Shown here one piece after another: positions 18,690 through 27,827 of a DNA stretch of 52,129 bases. The translations under genes and the position numbers were made by a program. The first letter of the stretch is position 1, and every line of letters begins with the position of its first letter. Source of the DNA: AG-12 sp027319585 (GTDB taxonomy: Bacteria > Chloroflexota > Dormibacteria > Aeolococcales > Bog-877); NCBI GenBank assembly GCA_027319585.1, contig DAHVMY010000008.1:1-52129 (forward strand). Direction: 5' to 3'. The notes under the pieces are model-generated. The model saw only the letters and a list, made by a program, of their open reading frames with translations. It made no database searches and had not been told where the DNA came from.

Positions 18690-19607
18690 TCAATCACCAA
18701 GAGGCACCACTCGGCGCGGCAGCGTGGCATAGGAGGACTCACCCTCCTCCCAGGCGACATAGCTGTTGCCCGGCTGGGTCGAGAGGCCCACGTGGCGGCC
18801 CCTGGCGTCGAGCGCGACCAGGTTCATGATCGGCTCACCACCCGGCACGTCCAGCCCCCGCAGCTCCCGGATCGCCTTGTCGGCCGCCTCCTCGAGCCCG
18901 AGCCCGAAGGCCAGCCCGCTCACCACGGTGTGGGCGGTCGCCCCCCGGATCGCCAGTTCTCCCCAACCGGTGCAGGCGGCGGCGCCGTAGCGGTCGTCGC
19001 AGTAGTTCCCCGCGCCTATCACCGGGGAGTCCCCCAGCCGGCCGGGGTACTTCCAGGCCCAGCCGCTGGTGCTGACGGCCGACGCGATATGGCCGGAGCG
19101 GTCGATGGCGAGGAAGTTGACCGTCCCGGCCACGTGCTCGGGATCCGCGAACAGGCTGGAGATCCGGTCCAGGAGCCGCCGCCGGGAGTCGCCGGGCGCG
19201 AGATGTCCCTCCATCCCGTCGCGCCAGACCTGGCGGGTCTCCTCGGTGAGGAGGTCCTCCGGCTCCATGCCCAGCTCCGCAGCCAGCCTCTCGGCCCCCT
19301 CTCCCACCACCATCACGTGCGGCAGCCGATCCAGCACTGCCCGGGCGATCGAGATCGGATGACGGTAGCCGCGGACCGCGCCGACCGTGCCGGCGCGGCG
19401 GGTGGCGCCGTCCATCAAGGATGCGTCCAACTCCACGACCCCCAAGAGGTTCGGGTACCCGTCGAAGCCGACCGAATGGTCGTCGGGGTTGTCCTCGACC
19501 TCCCGGGCGGCCGCCTCGACCGCGTCGAGGGCGGTGCCCCCAGAGCTCAGGATCTCCCATCCGGCTTCCATCCCGACCGATCCGTTCGCGCTAGCAATCA
19601 AGAGCAT
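18690..19607 (-). CDS. Glycosylasparaginase / isoaspartyl-peptidase-type Ntn hydrolase
   Basis: A 305-residue member of the asparaginase-2 (T2) Ntn-hydrolase family. The N-terminal half has WEILSSGGTALDAVEAA and DASLMDG, both typical. The autocleavage/nucleophile region is AGTVNFLAIDRSGH, where the Thr would become the new N-terminus. GAGNYCDDRYGA and CTGWGE form the substrate pocket. Family members release Asn- or isoAsp-linked products. No signal peptide is visible, so a cytoplasmic role is likely. I prefer ATG 19607, which has GGAG 9 nt upstream, over TTG 19622. Confidence 0.88.
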   Translation of the reverse strand: MLLIASANGSVGMEAGWEILSSGGTALDAVEAAAREVEDNPDDHSVGFDGYPNLLGVVELDASLMDGATRRAGTVGAVRGYRHPISIARAVLDRLPHVMVVGEGAERLAAELGMEPEDLLTEETRQVWRDGMEGHLAPGDSRRRLLDRISSLFADPEHVAGTVNFLAIDRSGHIASAVSTSGWAWKYPGRLGDSPVIGAGNYCDDRYGAAACTGWGELAIRGATAHTVVSGLAFGLGLEEAADKAIRELRGLDVPGGEPIMNLVALDARGRHVGLSTQPGNSYVAWEEGESSYATLPRRVVPLGD

Positions 19608-19659
19608 CTGGTGTTTCTCCAATCACCTGCCGTTGGTCCGACCTCGCCCGCAGCCGCAT

Positions 19660-21609
19660 CTACCCGAGACGATAGAACTGCGGGAAGAACTGGTTGCCAA
19701 TCCCCTGCGGCACCAGGCCGTGGAGATTGCGCTTGTACAGGGTCAGCTGCACCAGTCCCGCGGGCTGCTCGACCATTGGCAGATTCTCACTGATGAAGTT
19801 CTCGTACTGAAACAGGTCACGGAGCTCGGTTGCGTAGTTGGGCGCCGTGTGGGTGGCGGCGATCAGCCGGTCTGCGGTGGCATTCGAATAGTCCCCGGGA
19901 TTGGTTCCGGCGCCGGTCGCGTACAGCTGGCCGCCGGTGGGAAGGTAGTCGGGAGAGTATGAATAGCCTCCCGCTGCGGTGAACACCCCCATCGACCACG
20001 TGTTGCAGGGAGTCTGCGGACTGCAACCATTGAACAGGATGCTGGCGAGCGACGCCACGCTGACCTGCTTCAGCGTGAGGTCGATCCCGGCCACCTTCTG
20101 GGTCACGGACTGCAGAGCCTCCATCTCATTGGTGAGCGCGGTCACGCCCGAGTCGTAATAGAGAGTGAGGCTGGCGGATTGGCCCTTGGCGATGCCGGCC
20201 CCGCAGTCGGCCGGGCCGGAGCCGGCGCGCACGCAGGCACTGGTGCCACCCGGCACGACGTCCCAACCATGCGCTCGCAGCAGGGCCACGGCGCGAGCGG
20301 GATCATAGGGGTACAGCGGCTTGCCAGCCTCCAGCGGAGAGAGGAACGGATCTCCCGATGGATACAGCGGCACGGGTCCGTTGTCGACGAAGCCATAGCC
20401 GCCTAGAAAGTCTCGGATCCACTGCCGCTGGTTGACCAGGGACTGAAAGGCTTGGCGGAAGTAGAGCTGGCGCACCATGGGGCCGGTCCGCTGATTGGTG
20501 AAGTTGTAGGGAAAGAATCCGGTGCCGTAGTTGTACCAGGGGCTGAATTTGTAGCCGTCCTTGGCTTCCAGGGCGGCTCTCTGAGCGAGGTCCTGAGTGG
20601 GCAGGTAGCCAACCGTCAGCGCCCCGTTCTCGAGGGAATTGAACTCGGCAGAATCCGAGGTGTATGGCAGCTCCTCGAGCGCCGCTATCGTCGCCTTGGG
20701 ATACCCCGAGTAGTTCCTGTTGGGAACGAACTTGACGAACCCGGAGGTGGTGAACTGGGTGAGGGCGAAGGGCCCGTCCACCACCTTCCACAGTTGGTTG
20801 GTGGCATAGGACGCGAGGTCCTGTGACTGCAGGTTCAGAAACTGGGCCACCCCGAGGGCACCGCTGGTGGCCGTGCCCGGGTCAGCGGGCACGTACCACC
20901 CCGGCGAAGTCCCCGGGAGCGCGACGCGGGGTTGCGCCGAGGCGTCGTAGTTGCCAACCGTCCCTTGGGCTGACAATTTGTCCCATACCGACTGCGGCAT
21001 GGGAGTGATCTGGCTGAGTTCGTTGTACAAGAACCAGGTGGGGTTGTACGAGCCATTCAGGTTCAGCAGCAGCGAGTACGTCCCGGTCTGCCGATAGCTG
21101 ACAACGTTCTGGGGAAACTGACCTGGGACCTCATTGCCCCATCCCGGTCCCGGCGCCGAGGTGCTCCCGACCGAGGGCGCCTTGGGGTCGGTGGCCGCGC
21201 TCAGCAAGTTGAGCCAGAAGATCACGTCGCGAGCTGTGAGTGGGGCCCCGTTGGACCACGCCCAGTGCTTCAAGGTGATGGACACGACGCGGTTCCCATC
21301 CGAGAACACAGGCGGTTTGGCGATGCTGAGCGCCTCGTCGAAGCCGGGCTTGCCGTAGACATCGAACTGATACAGCGGCGGATACATGAAGTTGTCGAAG
21401 CCGAACAGATTGGTGTTGCCGAAATAGCTGCCCGACATCAACGGGAAGATGTAGTTGGGTGGAGCCCCTGGGGATTCGGCGATGGTGACCACGCCACCGT
21501 TTGCCGATGGCCTCGGGGTGGTGCCGCCAGCACAGGCGGTGACTCCGATCATGGCCACAACCGCCAGGGCAATTGGCCGCCAGGTAGCTGCTGTCCGCGG
21601 AAGTCGCAT
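19660..21609 (-). CDS. ABC-transporter substrate-binding lipoprotein, family 5 (paralogue 2)
   Basis: 649 residues with a lipobox Cys26 (GVTAC). It aligns with the other copies along its full length, sharing GVVTIAESPGAPPNYIFP, VVSITLKHWAWSNGAP and YFRQAFQSLVNQ, but it is the most divergent at the C-terminus (GIGNQFFPQFYRLG). That may mean a different ligand preference. It has its own strong promoter, and no transport partner is encoded nearby. AGAGGGG lies just ahead of the ATG. Confidence 0.93.
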   Translation of the reverse strand: MRLPRTAATWRPIALAVVAMIGVTACAGGTTPRPSANGGVVTIAESPGAPPNYIFPLMSGSYFGNTNLFGFDNFMYPPLYQFDVYGKPGFDEALSIAKPPVFSDGNRVVSITLKHWAWSNGAPLTARDVIFWLNLLSAATDPKAPSVGSTSAPGPGWGNEVPGQFPQNVVSYRQTGTYSLLLNLNGSYNPTWFLYNELSQITPMPQSVWDKLSAQGTVGNYDASAQPRVALPGTSPGWYVPADPGTATSGALGVAQFLNLQSQDLASYATNQLWKVVDGPFALTQFTTSGFVKFVPNRNYSGYPKATIAALEELPYTSDSAEFNSLENGALTVGYLPTQDLAQRAALEAKDGYKFSPWYNYGTGFFPYNFTNQRTGPMVRQLYFRQAFQSLVNQRQWIRDFLGGYGFVDNGPVPLYPSGDPFLSPLEAGKPLYPYDPARAVALLRAHGWDVVPGGTSACVRAGSGPADCGAGIAKGQSASLTLYYDSGVTALTNEMEALQSVTQKVAGIDLTLKQVSVASLASILFNGCSPQTPCNTWSMGVFTAAGGYSYSPDYLPTGGQLYATGAGTNPGDYSNATADRLIAATHTAPNYATELRDLFQYENFISENLPMVEQPAGLVQLTLYKRNLHGLVPQGIGNQFFPQFYRLG

Positions 21610-21688
21610 CGCCCCTCTTCTTGTCGTTCCGCACCTGGCGAGCCACCGAAGGCCAAGGGGCCGCGGTCAACTTGCCGTTTGTCCAGGC

Positions 21689-21717
21689 ATTCTACTGGTG
21701 CAATGGTTGTCAGTCAA
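21689..21717 (-). promoter_or_regulatory. Sigma-70 promoter of binding-protein paralogue 2
   Basis: On the minus strand TTGACT (21717-21712) and TAGAAT (21694-21689) are separated by exactly 17 bp, giving 5/6 matches in each box. It lies 80 nt upstream of the ATG inside an AT-richer patch. This is the best consensus promoter I found in the window. Confidence 0.72.
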
Positions 21718-22192
21718 ATCCACTCGGCAGATCGCAGTACTTATGGAGTGCGCTACCGATATTTAACCTTCCGTTTGCCCGGACCAGATGGCGGGGGACG
21801 CCCGGCGTCAATCCCCACCCTCCGCCCGACGGCCGGGGTCGGAACGGGGCGGCGTCGACGGGGTGGGCCGTCGCGAACTCAGGATGCCGGCGACGGGGCA
21901 CCGGCCAGTCGGCGGCCGCTGTCCGACCCAGAGCCGCCCCAAGACGAGAGCCTAAGTTCGCGAAGCACCCTCATCGCGACGCCCGCAGACCGCACGCCAA
22001 CCTTGAACCGATTGGGGGTGGCCGGCCCGAGGGCACCGCCAAGCCTGTCCGCAACCGTGGCGGTCGCCTGGCGACACCCGGTTGTCACTGGGCCTGCGGG
22101 GCGAAGCCGTGAGAGCCGACGGCCCGGGCCGAGGACCGCCCTGGCAGCCGGGGTGAACACAAGGTCCCACCCCGGCTGCCGCCGTGGTCGAA
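21718..22192. other. Gene-free intergenic region between binding-protein genes
   Basis: With the promoter and leader, 583 bp separate paralogues 2 and 3. Frames on both strands are Arg/Pro/Gly-rich with no family resemblance. I see no gene, repeat or clear terminator. Confidence 0.6.
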
Positions 22193-24139
22193 TCAGCTGG
22201 AGAAGTAGTACTCCTGCGGGTAGATGATGTCGTAGACGTCCTGGGGAACCAGGCCCTTGAGGTTGCTCTTGTACATGGTCAGCTGCAGGGGCACCTCGGG
22301 CAGCCAGACGGCCGGCAGCTGCCGCGCCAGGAAGTTCTGATAGCGGATCAAGGCGGCGGTCTCCGCACTCGCCGACGGCGCGGTGTGGGTCGCCCTGATG
22401 TTGGCGTCGTTGGTGGGGTTCGAGTAGTCGCCGCCGTTGCTCCCGCCGCCGGTCGCGAACAGCTCCCCTCCGGTGGGGAGATAGTCCGGCGAATAGGTCC
22501 AGCCTCCCAGCCAGTTCGCCATCTCCCAGTCCTTGCAGGGGGTGGCGATGGTGCAGTTGTTGAAGGCAGTCCCGATCACCTGGGAGAAGGGGGCGGTGGT
22601 CAGGGTGAGGTGGATGCCGGCCTTGGATTGCACCGTCGACTGCAGGGCCGCCATCTCGTTGGCGGCCTCCACACTGCCGGTTGCGTACAGGAGGGTGAAG
22701 TTCAGCTTCTCATTGGCGCTGATCCCGGCTCCGCACTCGCCTGTCGAAGTCCCGGGCTTGGAGCAGTAGCTGACCCCTCCCGGAACCACGGTCCAGCCGT
22801 TGTCCCTGAGCAGCGACACCGCCTTGCTGGGGCTGTATGGATACACCTGTCCGTTGGCCTCCAGGGAGCTCTCGTCGGGATTGTGGGGTGGGTAGATCGG
22901 CACCGGACCGTTCTCGACCTGGCCGATGCCGCCGTCGAATTCCTTGATGTACTCGGGCTGGTTGACCAGCGACTGGAACGCCTGCCGGAAGTACAGCTGC
23001 TTGAAGATGGGGCCGACTGTGGGATTGGTGTAGTTGTACGGAAAGTACACGAACCCGAACCCGTACCAGGGGCTGAAGGAGTAACCCTGTTGCTTTTCCA
23101 GGCTGGCCTTCTGGCTGAGATCCTGGGTCGGGATGTAGCCGATCGTGAGCGCCCCGCTGCGCAGCGCGTTGAACTCGGCGGTGTCGCTGGTGTACGGCTC
23201 CAGCTCGAAGGCGCTGATGCGAGGCTTGGGGCTGCCCGAGTAGGACCGGTTGGGGATGAACTTGGCAAAGCCGGTGGTGGTGAACTGGCTCAGCTTGAAG
23301 GGCCCGTCAACCACCTTCCAGAGCGGGTTGGTGGCAAAGGTGCTGGGATCCTCCGATTGGCTGTTGAGGAACTGGGCGACCCCCAGCGCCCCGCTGGTGG
23401 CGGTCCCCGGGTCGGCCGGGACGTACCACGAGGGCGAGGTGTTGGGAAGCGTCACCCGGGCCTGGGCAGCCTGGTCGTAGTTGCCCACGGTGCCGGCGGC
23501 CGAGAGCTTGTCCCAGGCCTGCTGCGGAAGCGGGAACACCTGGCTCAGCTCGTTGTAGAGATACCAGGTGGGGTTGTAGGAGGCGTTCAGCCGCAGCGAC
23601 AGGCTGTAGGTGCCGGTCTGGGTGTAGCTCACCACGTTCTGGGGAAACGCCCCCGGAACCGCCGCTCCCCATCCGGGCCCCGGAGCGCTGCTGCTGCCCA
23701 CCGAGGGCGCCTTGGGATCGGTGACCGCGCTCAGCAGATTGAGCCACATGATGACATCGCGGGCGGTCACAGGGGTGCCGTCCGACCACTGCCAGTGCTT
23801 CATGGTGATGCTCACCACCTGGTTGTTGTCGCTGAACTTGGGCGGGTTGGCGATGCTGAGCCCGGGATTGAAGACCGGCTTGCCCGCGTCGCCGAACCAG
23901 TAGAGCGGCAGGTACATGAAGTTGGAGAACTGGTAGAGGTTGGCATTGGCGAAATAGGGCCCGCTCATCATCGGGAAGATGTAATTCGGCGGCGTCGCCG
24001 GCAATTCGGCGAAGGTGACGGTGCCTCCACTGGTCGGCTTGGGGGTGGCGGAGGTCCCGCCACAGGCGGCCACCAAGAGGGTCACGGCCAGCGCCACGGC
24101 CGCGGTCCGCAGCAGGGTAAGGGTGCCCGGTCTGATCAT
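22193..24139 (-). CDS. ABC-transporter substrate-binding lipoprotein, family 5 (paralogue 3)
   Basis: 648 residues starting at ATG 24139, which has AGGAGGT 8 nt upstream; the longer frame lacks support. The lipobox Cys is at 26 (LVAAC). It shares with paralogues 1 and 4 the blocks FPMMSGPYFANANLYQFSN, VVSITMKHWQWSDG, YFRQAFQSLVNQPEYIKEF and GLVPQDVYDIIYPQEYYF. By eye it is closest to paralogue 4, which suggests recent tandem duplication. The ligand is unknown, probably an oligopeptide. Confidence 0.93.
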   Translation of the reverse strand: MIRPGTLTLLRTAAVALAVTLLVAACGGTSATPKPTSGGTVTFAELPATPPNYIFPMMSGPYFANANLYQFSNFMYLPLYWFGDAGKPVFNPGLSIANPPKFSDNNQVVSITMKHWQWSDGTPVTARDVIMWLNLLSAVTDPKAPSVGSSSAPGPGWGAAVPGAFPQNVVSYTQTGTYSLSLRLNASYNPTWYLYNELSQVFPLPQQAWDKLSAAGTVGNYDQAAQARVTLPNTSPSWYVPADPGTATSGALGVAQFLNSQSEDPSTFATNPLWKVVDGPFKLSQFTTTGFAKFIPNRSYSGSPKPRISAFELEPYTSDTAEFNALRSGALTIGYIPTQDLSQKASLEKQQGYSFSPWYGFGFVYFPYNYTNPTVGPIFKQLYFRQAFQSLVNQPEYIKEFDGGIGQVENGPVPIYPPHNPDESSLEANGQVYPYSPSKAVSLLRDNGWTVVPGGVSYCSKPGTSTGECGAGISANEKLNFTLLYATGSVEAANEMAALQSTVQSKAGIHLTLTTAPFSQVIGTAFNNCTIATPCKDWEMANWLGGWTYSPDYLPTGGELFATGGGSNGGDYSNPTNDANIRATHTAPSASAETAALIRYQNFLARQLPAVWLPEVPLQLTMYKSNLKGLVPQDVYDIIYPQEYYFSS

Positions 24140-24450
24140 GCGCGCCCACCTCCTGGGCCAGTTAAATGTGCTGCGCTGCGGGCGCACTGACGCCCTGCCG
24201 CGGCAGCGATTGGTGCACAACCATACCAGCCCCGGGTGGCTCTGCGCCGCCCGGCTCTCCCAGCGGCTCCGCCCCCGGAGGGACCGCCTTCACCGGTGTG
24301 CAGGGAACCCCAGCGCCTCCCCGGCTGCTCGCGGCATGCCGGAGCGAGCGCCACCCTGGCGGCGTTCGGCGACGCTGGATCGGCAGGGCGGGATCGGGCC
24401 ATCGGGGCGGGTGCGGTCACGCGTCACCGCGCAGCGGGGGATGGGACCGG
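24140..24450. other. Intergenic region between paralogues 3 and 4
   Basis: 311 bp with no recognisable gene. An AT-richer spot near 24160 and the ribosome-binding site of paralogue 3 are the only features. Confidence 0.5.
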
Positions 24451-26427
24451 TCAACCGCCGAAGTAGTAGTCCTGCGGGTAGATGATGTCGAACACGTCCT
24501 GCGGGACCAGGCCCTTCAGGTTGCTCTTGTACATGGTGAACTGCAGCGGGGTGTCGGGAAGAAACAGCACCGGAAGGTTGCGGGCCAGGTAGTCCTGGTA
24601 CTTGAACAGCGCCTTGGTCTCGGCCGAGGCGGAGCTGGCCACGTGGGTCTCGTGGATGTTGGCGTCGTTGGTGGGGCTGGAGTAGTCGCCGGCGTTGCTG
24701 GATGAGCCGGTCGCGAACAGCTCGCCGCCGGTCGGCAGGTAGTCCGGGGAATAGGTCCAGGCGATCCCCGCCACCATGGTCCAGCCCCGGCAGGGATGGG
24801 CGCAGCTGCAGCTGTTGAACATGGTGCTGATCACCTGGTTGAACGGCTCCTGGGAGATGCTCACGTCGATCACCGCATACAGCTTCCAGGTCGACTGCAG
24901 CGCCTCCATCTCGTTGGTGGTGGTGACACTGCCGCTGGTGACCAGCAGGGGAAGGCTCGCCGCCTGGTGCAGGCTGATGCCGGCTCCGCACTCACCGGGG
25001 CCGGTGCCCGGGTGGGCGCAGTAGCTGGTCCCGCCAGGTTCAACGCTCCAGCCGTGGTCCCTGAGCAGGGTGACGGCTCGCGTTGGCGAGTACGGATAGA
25101 TCAGGCTCCTGGCCTCGAGGGGGCTCTCATCCGCATTCCCCGGCGGATAGGCGGGCACGGGCCCGTTCTCGAGGTTGCCGTACCCGGCGTCGAAGTCCTT
25201 GATGTCCTGCGGCTGGTTGATCAGCGACTGCAGCGCCTGGCGGAGGTACAGCTGGCGCAGCAGCGGCCCGCTGGTGGGATTGGTGAAGTTGAGCGGGAGG
25301 TAAACGAAGCCGAACCCGTACCAGGGGGCGAAGGAGTAGCCCTGGCTGCGCTCCAGCGCCGCCTTCTGGGGTAGGTCCTGGACCGGCACGTAGCCGATGG
25401 TGAGGCTGCCGGTGCGCAGGGCGTCAAACTCGGCGGTGTCACTGGTGAAGGGCTCCTCGACGAAGGCGGATATGGTGGGCTTGGGAGTGCCGGAGTAGCC
25501 CTTGTTGGGCACCATCTTCACGTAGCCGGACGAGGTGTACTGGCTGAGCCGGAAGGGACCGTCGACCACCTGCCACAGCGGATTGGTGTCGTAGCTCGCG
25601 GAGTTCTCAGACTGGCTGTTGAGGAACTGCGCCACCCCGAGCGCGCCGCTGGTGGCGGTGCCGGGATCGGCCGGGATGTATGAGTTCGCCGGAAGTCCCG
25701 CGGAAACCGGCGCCGGCACCCGAGCCTCCGCGGAGGCGTCGTAGTTTCCGACCGCCCCCGCAGCCGACAGCTTGTCCCAGGCAAAGCGCGGCAGGGGGAA
25801 CACCTGGCTCAGCTCGTTGTAGAGGAATCAGGTGGGGTTGTAGGACGCGTTGAGCTTCATGGTGAGGATGTGAGTGCCCGTGGCCGCATACGAAAACACG
25901 TTCTCAGGCAAGCCCCCGGCCACCGCCGCTCCCCAGCCGGGACCGGGCAGGCTCGTGCTCCCGAGCACCGGGGCCTTGGGGTCGGTGGCAGCGCTGAGCA
26001 GGTTCATCCACATGACCACGTCGCGGGCGGTGATGGGATGCCGGGTCGACCACCGCCAGTGCTTGAGGGAGATGTCCACCACGGTGTTGCCGTCGGTGAA
26101 GATGGGGACATTGGCGATGCTGAGCTGACGGTTCAGCACCGGCTGGCCGTGGTCCCCGAACCAGTAGAGCGGCAGGAAGAACTCATTGGAGAACTGGTAG
26201 AGGTTCTGGTTGCCAAAGAAGGCGCCAGGCATCATCGGAAATATGTAGGTGGGCGTGTCGGCGGGCAGCTCCGCGAAGGTGACCGTCCCGCCGCGCACGG
26301 TGTGAGCCGGAGCGGTGTTGCCGCAAGCCACGACCAGCAGCGCCACCCCCAGGATTACGGGGGCGAGCCGCCCCGCCGGGCGCAGGCGCGGCCTCCAGCC
26401 GAAGGGGACGCCCCGCGTACGCAACAT
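24451..26427 (-). pseudogene. ABC substrate-binding lipoprotein, family 5 (paralogue 4), interrupted by an in-frame TGA
   Basis: A full-length homologue of its neighbours (659 codons, lipobox Cys35), broken by a single stop at codon 200 (25828-25830). The sister genes read NPTWYLYNELSQ or NPTWFLYNELSQ there; this one reads NPT-stop-FLYNELSQ. One G-to-A change turns TGG (Trp) into TGA. Both halves are in the same frame and otherwise intact, including YLRQALQSLINQP and the GLVPQDVFDIIYPQDYYF end. The lesion is therefore recent, a sequencing or assembly error, or read through. The second half alone lacks a signal peptide. Confidence 0.88.
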
Positions 26428-26499
26428 GGGCGGACGCTACCAGAACCTGCCAGAAGCCCACCGTCCCCCAAAAGGATGAGATCCTGCCCGGGGACAGCC

Positions 26500-27462
26500 T
26501 CAGGAGGCCCCCAACACCGCTCGGGCCAGCCGCTCCGGGGAGTCGGTCGTGACGGCATCGGGGAAGTGGCAACAGACCTCGGACACCCCGAGGTCGAGAT
26601 AGGCCTGGAGCTGCTGTGCGCAGGCGGCCGGCGTCCCCACCAGTCGCCGCGCCCGATAGGCGCGGGCATCCTCGCCGTGGCGGTTGTAATGGTCGGCCAT
26701 CCGATCGGCCGCCGCCTCGGTGTCCGCCACCAGGCAGTCCAGCACCACGCCCACCCGGATCGAGCTCAGGGGCCGCCCCAGGGCCCGGCAATGCTCGGCC
26801 AGCACGTCCAGCTTGCGCGCGACCCGCTGCGGCGGTCCGAAGAGGCTGCAGCCGTTGGCGTGGCGGGCCACCTGCCAGAGGGTGAGCCGCTCACCTCCGC
26901 CGGCGATCCAGATCGGGGGCGAGGGCCGCTGGACCGGCTTGGGGTACACCCGCGCGTCTTCGACCACTGTGTAGCGGCCCTCGAAGTGGGTCGACTCGTG
27001 CTCCCAGCACGCGCGGAAGAGCTCGACCGCCTCCCCGCAGGCAAGGATCCGCTCCCGAAGCGACCGCAGAGGCAGCCCGAAGGAGAGCACCTCGTCGGGG
27101 TCGGATCCCGCACCCAGGGCGACCTCGAGCCGGCCCTCGCTCAGCACGTCCAGGCAGGCCAGCTGATGGGCCAGCTGGGTGGGCTGGTGCAGGGGGAGCG
27201 CCAGGCACATCGCCCCCAACCTCACCTTGGTGGTCGCCCAGGCCAGGGTCGCCAGGCTGATCAGGGGGTCCAGCACCGGCGACCGGTCGGCCGCAAAAAC
27301 ACCCTGCAGATGGTCGTACACCCAGACCGCCCCGTAACCACTGCGCTCGGCCCTGAGCGCCACCTCGACCATGGTCTCGAACAGCGGCGCCGCAGGAGCG
27401 GCTAGGGGGAGATCGCTCCGCCACCCCTGGGGAACGAAGCACCCCAGCCTGAGTTCGGTCAC
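26500..27462 (-). CDS. LLM-class (luciferase-like) flavin-dependent oxidoreductase
   Basis: A 320-residue TIM-barrel monooxygenase or F420/FMN-dependent oxidoreductase. Family signs are YGAVWVYDHL near residue 45, VRLGAMCLALPLHQP, LDVLSEGRLEVALGAG and PPIWIAGGGERLTLW. The GTG start at 27462 overlaps the rsfS stop (GTGA), so it is coupled to the rsfS gene although the functions look unrelated. The longer in-frame start lies inside rsfS. Cofactor (FMN or F420) and substrate cannot be assigned. Confidence 0.9.
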   Translation of the reverse strand: MTELRLGCFVPQGWRSDLPLAAPAAPLFETMVEVALRAERSGYGAVWVYDHLQGVFAADRSPVLDPLISLATLAWATTKVRLGAMCLALPLHQPTQLAHQLACLDVLSEGRLEVALGAGSDPDEVLSFGLPLRSLRERILACGEAVELFRACWEHESTHFEGRYTVVEDARVYPKPVQRPSPPIWIAGGGERLTLWQVARHANGCSLFGPPQRVARKLDVLAEHCRALGRPLSSIRVGVVLDCLVADTEAAADRMADHYNRHGEDARAYRARRLVGTPAACAQQLQAYLDLGVSEVCCHFPDAVTTDSPERLARAVLGAS

Positions 27463-27827
27463 CGCGCCGCTACCAGCTCCCTCGCCGGGCGGGGGCGGAC
27501 CCTGCGGGCGGGGCCCCACAGCCCCTCCAGGTCGTAGTAGGCCCGCTCCCCCGGTAAGAAGACGTGGGCGATCACGGAGTCGAAGTCGAGACAGATCCAG
27601 GAGGCCTCTTCGAGGCCGGCCCGGGCCAGCGGATGGACCCCGGCTTTGCCCGCATCCTCCACCATCGCCTCCGCCACCGCCCTCACCTGCCGGTCGGTGT
27701 CACCCTCGCAGATGACGAAGTAGTCCGCCATGGTGGTCTTGCCCCGGAGATCGACCCGGACCACATTGCGAGCCTTCCTGGAGAGCGCCGCGTCCGCAAC
27801 CAGGCGGCTCAGCTGAAGGGGCGTCAT
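27459..27827 (-). CDS. rsfS: Ribosomal silencing factor RsfS
   Basis: A 122-residue RsfS/Iojap protein that binds ribosomal protein L14 and blocks subunit joining in starvation. The core block VVRVDLRGKTTMADYFVICEG, followed by DTDRQVRAVAEAMVED and WICLDFDSVIAHVF, is diagnostic. Its ATG overlaps the nadD stop (ATGA), the conventional nadD-rsfS arrangement. Confidence 0.96.
   Translation of the reverse strand: MTPLQLSRLVADAALSRKARNVVRVDLRGKTTMADYFVICEGDTDRQVRAVAEAMVEDAGKAGVHPLARAGLEEASWICLDFDSVIAHVFLPGERAYYDLEGLWGPARRVRPRPARELVAAR

Noticed and set aside
21265..22227. Plus-strand frames in the 22-kb intergenic gap
   Set aside because: No motif, unusual residue composition and partly antisense to a binding-protein gene.
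25828..25830. Selenocysteine reading of the TGA
   Set aside because: Sister proteins have Trp, not Cys, and no downstream SECIS-like hairpin was recognised.
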